Assembly: GCA_023228865.1 (NCBI GenBank)
Contig: JALOAH010000124.1
Coordinates: 1-9,745 of the forward strand
Direction of reading: 5' to 3'
From: Porticoccaceae bacterium
GTDB lineage: Bacteria; Pseudomonadota; Gammaproteobacteria; Pseudomonadales; Porticoccaceae
DNA length: 9,745 nt
A program made the translations under genes and the position numbers. Position 1 is the first letter of the stretch, and every line of letters begins with the position of its first letter. Below are positions 5,916 through 9,745 of the stretch, piece after piece. Below the pieces are notes generated by a model. It was not told where the DNA came from. It searched no databases and saw nothing but the letters and a program-made list of their open reading frames with translations.

Positions 5916-6143
5916 GGATTGATGTGGATATGATCCTCAAGCATGTGAAATGCCAGGAAAAGCAAGAGTGGCGCCAAGTGCAGATGAATCTCACGATATG
6001 TTAATTGTATAAATCTAAAGCATAATCCCGCCAACTCAGGTAGTGGGCTGTGGCTTCTCGATTTGACAACTGATATTCATAAAGAGCATGCTGTCTGGGT
6101 AAACGCAATGCCTAATTTTTGCTATGCGGAGGAATCTGCATCT

Positions 6144-6164
6144 ATGGATAATGGATAATGGATA
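6144..6164. repeat. Three tandem copies of ATGGATA
   Basis: Three perfect consecutive 7-bp units. Iterated sites of this size can bind a regulator or arise by slippage. Nothing else in the sequence decides between these. Confidence 0.7.
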
Positions 6165-6239
6165 AAACGATATTCACTTTGAATGGGAGGTAGTGGGTGG
6201 CCAGGCCAGGAGTTGGTAAAATACGTCTTTCTGCACGGG

Positions 6240-6276
6240 TAACCTGCTATGTGTCAGATGGACTCATAGCAGGTTA
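6240..6276. promoter_or_regulatory. Long palindrome upstream of the P450 gene
   Basis: TAACCTGCTATG (6240-6251) pairs perfectly with CATAGCAGGTTA (6265-6276). After one T-T mismatch the stem continues as GTC/GAC (6253-6255, 6261-6263), leaving a 5-nt loop. It ends 44 bp before the P450 start. No T-run follows, so it is not a typical terminator. It could be a dimeric repressor operator or a 5'-leader hairpin controlling the P450 operon. Confidence 0.55.
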
Positions 6277-6320
6277 ACGTCTGTCGTTAATTGAGCGGAA
6301 AAGCCGCATAGGAGAGTCAG

Positions 6321-7538
6321 GTGACCAAGATAGAAACACAATCGCGCTGTGCTCCGGCCAATGTGCCGCAGGACAGAATTGTCGAGTTTGACCTTTATGC
6401 CCCGCCCGGCGGTGATTTCGATCCTTTCAAGCCTTGGTTCGACCTCCGGGACTCGACCAAGGAGAAGATCGTCTGGTCCCCAGAGAATGGCGGACACTGG
6501 ATAGTGCTGGACGGCAGCCGGATTGCCGAAATGATTGCCGACAGCGACCTGTTATCGAGCCGAAAGCTTACCGTGCCGCCTGAAATTGCCGACCGGGCGC
6601 AGCTTATTCCCAATCAGGTCGATCCGCCGGCCCACAAGATGTACCGCAGCGCCATAGCCAGGGAGTTCAGCGCAAAATATCTGGCGGGGCTGAGGAGTCC
6701 GATCAGCGAAATAGCAACGTCTCTGGTCCAGATGTTCCGGGATAAAGGCCGCTGTGATTTTATAGCGCAGTTCTCGGAAATTCTGCCAATCCACGTTTTT
6801 CTGCATTTTGTCGGACTGCCGAAGGAAGATGCGCCGATGCTGCGCCAGATCGGGTCCTCGGTATCGCGTCCCGACGGTTCCATGACACCGCAACAGTTCT
6901 TCGATGCCATCGACGATTATCTGGATCCCTATGTCAGGGAGCGCCTCGCACAGCCCGGCGAGGATCTGTTCAGCCGCATTCTTGCCAACCCGCTCGATGG
7001 GCGGGAATGGACGCTGGACGAAGCCAAGCGGACATGCCGCAATCTCATGCTCGCCGGTCTCGACAGCGTGTCCGCCGTACTTGGCTATGCCACCCTGTTC
7101 CTCGCCCGGAATCCCGGCCACCAGGAGCAGATCCGGGCGAATCCGTCGATCATTCCAGCGGCGGCAGACGAACTTATCCGGCGCTACGCGGTCGTCATAT
7201 TGACGCGGCAGGCCAATCGGGACTTCGAATTCGATGGCGTAACTGTTCGCAAAGACGATTTGCTGCTGTTACCCACGCCATTGCACAACCTCGACAGTAG
7301 CGTGTTCGAATGCCCGGAAGAGGTCAGGTTCGATCGTGCCATGGCGCCCAACTCCACCTTCGGCGGCGGCATCCATCGTTGTGTCGGATCGGGTGTGGCG
7401 CGCCTGGAACTCATGATCTTCCTCGAACTGTGGCATCAGGCGATCCCGACTTACCGCATCGACCCGGCAGACAGGGTCGAGCAGAAAGCCGGGAGCATCG
7501 CCACCGTCACCCGGCTTCCGCTTGTGTGGGACGTTTGA
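6321..7538 (+). CDS. Cytochrome P450, CYP101 (P450cam)-like
   Basis: A 405-residue soluble bacterial P450, a haem monooxygenase that hydroxylates small hydrophobic molecules using electrons from a 2Fe-2S ferredoxin. The haem-binding loop FGGGIHRCVG places the thiolate ligand at C354. The K-helix ExxR is E284-R287, and the I-helix has AGLDS with D248-S249. Colinear matches to P450cam include NGGHWI, IPNQVDPP (P450cam IPTSMDPP), SRPDGSMT, LDEAKR, IPAAADELIRR and the ending LPLVWD. At the position of camphor-binding Tyr96 there is Ala93, so camphor is unlikely; I-helix Thr252 is replaced by Ser. GTG at 6321 is the first possible start (in-frame TAG at 6309) with GGAG 6 nt upstream. It leads the group with the VOC and TIM-barrel genes. 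No ferredoxin or reductase gene is in the window. The CYP101 resemblance is strong; the exact subfamily and substrate are unknown. Confidence 0.95.
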   Translation: MTKIETQSRCAPANVPQDRIVEFDLYAPPGGDFDPFKPWFDLRDSTKEKIVWSPENGGHWIVLDGSRIAEMIADSDLLSSRKLTVPPEIADRAQLIPNQVDPPAHKMYRSAIAREFSAKYLAGLRSPISEIATSLVQMFRDKGRCDFIAQFSEILPIHVFLHFVGLPKEDAPMLRQIGSSVSRPDGSMTPQQFFDAIDDYLDPYVRERLAQPGEDLFSRILANPLDGREWTLDEAKRTCRNLMLAGLDSVSAVLGYATLFLARNPGHQEQIRANPSIIPAAADELIRRYAVVILTRQANRDFEFDGVTVRKDDLLLLPTPLHNLDSSVFECPEEVRFDRAMAPNSTFGGGIHRCVGSGVARLELMIFLELWHQAIPTYRIDPADRVEQKAGSIATVTRLPLVWDV

Positions 7539-7582
7539 CTGGGTGAGAGCCCTCTTGCTATCGCCTGTGGAGTTGCGGATGA

Positions 7583-8125
7583 ATGACTGATGACAGGTTT
7601 GCGTTGCCGATCCGGCAGGTGTGCTGGAATGTCGATGATATCGACAAAGCGATCGAGGGATGGCTGCAGTTGGGGGTTGGGCCATTCGTCATATTTGATG
7701 TCGATCTTCCCGGCGCCCTCTATCGGGGCCAGCCGATTCCCCTGCGTGGGATTGCGGCGCTCGCCCAGGCCGGACCGTTGCAGATCGAACTGTTCCAGCA
7801 GATCAGCGATGGCTACTCCGCTTACCGGGATGGCCCGCAGGCGCAAATGGGGCTGCATCACGGATGTCGCGAAATCGGGAGGTACGATGAATGGGTCGCG
7901 CGAATGCACGCAGGCGGGTTCGACCTGATCACCGAAGTCCCTTCGGGCGAGATCAGGGTCTGCTACGCGGACACAAGAGCCGCCATCGGCTTCATGCTTG
8001 AATTCGTCGATGACCATCCGCTGATACGCCGCCTGAACGAACACGTTCGGGACATCGCGCTGGATTGGGATGGAACCGATCCGGTCAGGCCCATATCGCT
8101 TGAGGAATTCGCTGCGCAACAATGA
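7583..8125 (+). CDS. VOC-superfamily protein (glyoxalase/dioxygenase fold)
   Basis: A 180-residue protein with the vicinal-oxygen-chelate pattern, closest in style to glyoxalase_4-type proteins. The opening strand and helix (IRQVCWNVDDIDKAIEGW, 10-27) hold Q12 where a His metal ligand often sits. The first module ends in QIELFQ (E69), a HH pair follows at 92-93, and the domain closes with FMLEFVD (E140). These four positions fit a two-module metal site of the glyoxalase, epimerase or ring-cleaving dioxygenase type, so it may isomerise, lyse or oxidise the product of the neighbouring P450. It starts 44 bp after the P450 with GGAG 10 nt upstream, and its stop lies about 105 bp before the TIM-barrel gene on the same strand. 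The reaction cannot be read from the sequence. Confidence 0.82.
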   Translation: MTDDRFALPIRQVCWNVDDIDKAIEGWLQLGVGPFVIFDVDLPGALYRGQPIPLRGIAALAQAGPLQIELFQQISDGYSAYRDGPQAQMGLHHGCREIGRYDEWVARMHAGGFDLITEVPSGEIRVCYADTRAAIGFMLEFVDDHPLIRRLNEHVRDIALDWDGTDPVRPISLEEFAAQQ

Positions 8126-8230
8126 CTGCGGCCGGGGGAGGCGCGCGACCCCTGTTCGCGGGCATCCCGGAATCGCATCTGCGCCGGTTGGCTCCGCTCC
8201 CCTGTGCGCCGCTTCAGTCAGAAGGACTCC

Positions 8231-9064
8231 ATGCCCATGCATATGATCTCACTGCATCAACTCACTGTTGGCAGCACCGATTTTACCGAGCTGGTCCGCG
8301 TCGCGGCCGCGCTGGACTGCCGGCGGATTTGCCTGTTCACGCAGAACCCGGCCGCTGGAGATGAAGGGGCGCCCGGCGATGCGGGATTTCCGGTGCTTGA
8401 CGATCCGGTCGCGGTGAGGGCGGTGAAGAGGGTGTGCCGCGATCTGGGTGTGTCGGTATTCAATATTGACGCCTTCCTGCTTAGCCCGACATTCCGGATC
8501 GAACACATGCTACGCGGCCTGGAGTTCGGCGCCGACCTTGGCGCTACCCGCGCTACCGCGTTGAGCTTTGATCCGGACCGCGACCGGGCGGCGGCCAACC
8601 TCGCCTTGCTGGTCGAGACCGCGCGCGGTTTCGGAATCAGGGTGGGGCTTGAGTACTTCGGCCCATCCCAAGCCAGGAACCCGGCTGACATCATGGATCT
8701 GATCGAGCGGTCGGGATTCTGCGATGCGGCGATCACGATCGATACCCTGCATTCGGTGAGGAATGGCGTCTTGCCATCCTCAATCAGCGAACAGGCCAGA
8801 GAGCGGATTGACATCCTCCAGGTATCCGACGGCCCGCTTGCGCGGTCGGTCGACGAGGTATTCCTTGAAGCCACCAGGGATCGCCGGGTGCCGGGTGAAG
8901 GCGAGTTTCCGCTTGCGGAATTTCTTGAAGCCGTGCCATCCGAAGTAGCGATCTCGATCGAAGTCCCGCGCGGTAACTGCGGTCTTACGCCGATGGCCAG
9001 GGCACAGGCTGCCGTAGAGGCAACCCGAGCCTGGCTCCGTGGCGCTGGTCGAGACTGTGAATAA
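8231..9064 (+). CDS. TIM-barrel protein, sugar phosphate isomerase/epimerase family
   Basis: A 277-residue protein of the xylose isomerase-like/AP endonuclease 2 barrel superfamily. Successive barrel strands carry likely metal or substrate residues: LEYFG (E141), TIDTLH (D171, H174), LQVSDG (Q197, D200), a GEGEFPL loop (222-228) typical of the family, and ISIEVP (E244). Such enzymes isomerise, epimerise or dehydrate polyol, keto-sugar or cyclitol substrates. The ATG at 8231 was chosen for the AAGGA 4 nt upstream; ATG at 8237 (10 nt spacing) is equally possible, and the longer GTG start at 8204 would place the ribosome binding site inside the gene. It is the last gene of the P450 group and converges on the TonB-dependent receptor. 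No partner reaction is visible in the window. Confidence 0.82.
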   Translation: MPMHMISLHQLTVGSTDFTELVRVAAALDCRRICLFTQNPAAGDEGAPGDAGFPVLDDPVAVRAVKRVCRDLGVSVFNIDAFLLSPTFRIEHMLRGLEFGADLGATRATALSFDPDRDRAAANLALLVETARGFGIRVGLEYFGPSQARNPADIMDLIERSGFCDAAITIDTLHSVRNGVLPSSISEQARERIDILQVSDGPLARSVDEVFLEATRDRRVPGEGEFPLAEFLEAVPSEVAISIEVPRGNCGLTPMARAQAAVEATRAWLRGAGRDCE

Positions 9065-9080
9065 TTGAGGGCGCGTCAGC

Positions 9081-9123
9081 AATAAAAGGCGGAACCGGCA
9101 CCATCAACAACGGTACCGGCGCC
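9081..9123 (-). terminator. Rho-independent terminator of the TonB-dependent receptor gene
   Basis: On the minus strand a GC-rich hairpin (outer GGC/GCC at 9121-9123 and 9088-9090; CCGGTACC paired with GGTGCCGG at 9119-9112 and 9102-9095, with one mismatch) is followed by TTTTATT (9087-9081). It lies 13 bp beyond the receptor stop codon. In the plus direction no T-run follows, so it serves the receptor gene mainly. Confidence 0.7.
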
Positions 9124-9135
9124 TGTTCCCGCGAA

Positions 9136-9745
9136 CTAATAAGTAAAGAAGATCCGTGCGCCATAAGTGTGGCGGGGACCATCAAGCTTATAATTCGCCG
9201 ATCCCCCGAGATTTTCTGCGGCAGTGATATAGTGCTGATCTGCTATATTCAGGGCATAAACCTCAAAGCCGAGGCGCTGGTTCGCAAGATCATAACGAAT
9301 GGAAACATCCGTTGTGGTGTAACCGTCATCGGCACCTACCTGTAAATCCAGAGGTTGTACTGTGTAGCGGCTCTTTTTGGTTGCCGATACCGCAAAGGTG
9401 ATCTCATCCCCAGAGGTAAGCGGCAGGCGGTAATCCGCGCCAACACTCAGGGAATGTTTCGGGGTGAAAGGCAGCCGCAGGTCGCTGTTGTCAACAATGA
9501 TGCCGGTTCCTGCCAGGTCTGCCGGAAAGCTCTTGTACTCGGAATCAATATAGCCGTAGCTCAGACGGGCAGTAAAGTTGGCGGTTGGGATTGCGATCAT
9601 CTCAAGCTCCAGGCCCTTGATTTCCGCCGTGGCGGCATTCCGGACTACGGTTGCGAACCCCGCGTCGGACGGTAATACTACTTCCCGTTGCAAGTCCTCG
9701 TAGTCATTCAGGAATACTGCTATGTTGGCTACCAACCGTTGGTCG
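9136..9745 (-). CDS. TonB-dependent outer-membrane receptor, C-terminal part
   Basis: The visible 202 residues, running off the right edge, are the last strands of a 22-strand outer-membrane beta barrel that takes up large or scarce substrates with energy from TonB. Family marks are the alternating aromatic strands (VFLNDYEDLQ, FTARLSYGYIDSEYKSF), the RLPFTPKHSLSVGADYRLPL segment before a transmembrane strand, the near-terminal VYALNIADQHYITAAENL, and the barrel-closing end GARIFFTY with an aromatic last residue. The plug domain, TonB box and signal peptide lie outside the window, so specificity cannot be judged. Being convergent with the P450 group, it is not co-transcribed with it, but proximity suggests it may import the pathway substrate. 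Confidence 0.93.
   Translation of the reverse strand, partial: DQRLVANIAVFLNDYEDLQREVVLPSDAGFATVVRNAATAEIKGLELEMIAIPTANFTARLSYGYIDSEYKSFPADLAGTGIIVDNSDLRLPFTPKHSLSVGADYRLPLTSGDEITFAVSATKKSRYTVQPLDLQVGADDGYTTTDVSIRYDLANQRLGFEVYALNIADQHYITAAENLGGSANYKLDGPRHTYGARIFFTY

Larger units (their letters stand above)
5915..6320. other. Intergenic region upstream of the P450 gene
   Basis: About 400 bp without a supported gene. The first 90 bp hold an open frame (IDVDMILKHVKC..., stop 6002-6004) that would be continuous with DNA left of the IS630 element if that element were removed. Beyond it lie an isolated TTGACA (6063-6068) with no matching -10, a 7-bp tandem repeat (6144-6164), a large hairpin (6240-6276) and the P450 ribosome binding site GGAG (6311-6314). 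The P450 promoter is probably here but I cannot place it with confidence. Confidence 0.5.

Noticed and set aside
6240..6276. A rho-independent terminator upstream of the P450 gene
   Set aside because: The stem is strong but neither side is followed by a T-run in the direction needed; a regulatory palindrome fits better.
7451..8242. A 263-codon open frame on the minus strand
   Set aside because: It is antisense to the P450 end and the VOC gene; such long shadows are common in GC-rich coding DNA and the product lacks recognisable features.
8257..8874. A 205-codon open frame on the minus strand
   Set aside because: Antisense to the TIM-barrel gene, Ser/Arg-rich and without domain signals; a typical shadow frame.

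Overview
This window looks like an accessory, IS-riddled stretch of a proteobacterial chromosome or plasmid. Two kinds of DNA meet here. The left two thirds (1-5914) is a patchwork of insertion sequences from three families (IS5, IS256, IS630) among a toxin-antitoxin pair, unrecognised small genes and AT-rich non-coding DNA. The right third (6321-9745) is a GC-richer catabolic-type cluster. The CYP101-like P450, the VOC and TIM-barrel proteins and the TonB-dependent receptor suggest a sphingomonad-like or marine gammaproteobacterial degrader. That host assignment is inference from protein style only.

Layout: 1-54 holds the first 18 codons of an IS256-family transposase running off the left edge, preceded by a foldback leader. 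217-766 is a parDE-type toxin-antitoxin operon with a palindromic operator on its -10 box. 792-2733 holds three unrecognised ORFs. A complete 835-bp IS5-family (IS427-group) element with a TA duplication sits between the first and second of them; its transposase needs a -1 frameshift. 2778-4150 is an IS256-family element whose transposase carries a tandem GLE expansion and a frameshifted C-terminus. 4151-4754 is non-coding relic DNA with a hairpin resembling an IS200/IS605 end. 4755-5912 is a complete IS630-family element with TA duplication, whose stop codon is completed by the target DNA.

After a regulatory-looking intergenic region (5915-6320) with a strong 37-bp palindromic hairpin comes a three-gene, same-strand group: a P450cam-like cytochrome P450, a VOC-superfamily protein and a TIM-barrel isomerase/epimerase-like protein. 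A TonB-dependent receptor (C-terminal 202 residues visible) converges on it, with a terminator between them. A reasonable working model is that the receptor imports a hydrophobic or rare substrate, the P450 hydroxylates it, and the VOC and TIM-barrel proteins act on the products. The P450 lacks the camphor-anchoring tyrosine, so the substrate should differ from camphor, and no ferredoxin or reductase partner is encoded in the window. No tRNA, rRNA, CRISPR array or replication origin was seen.
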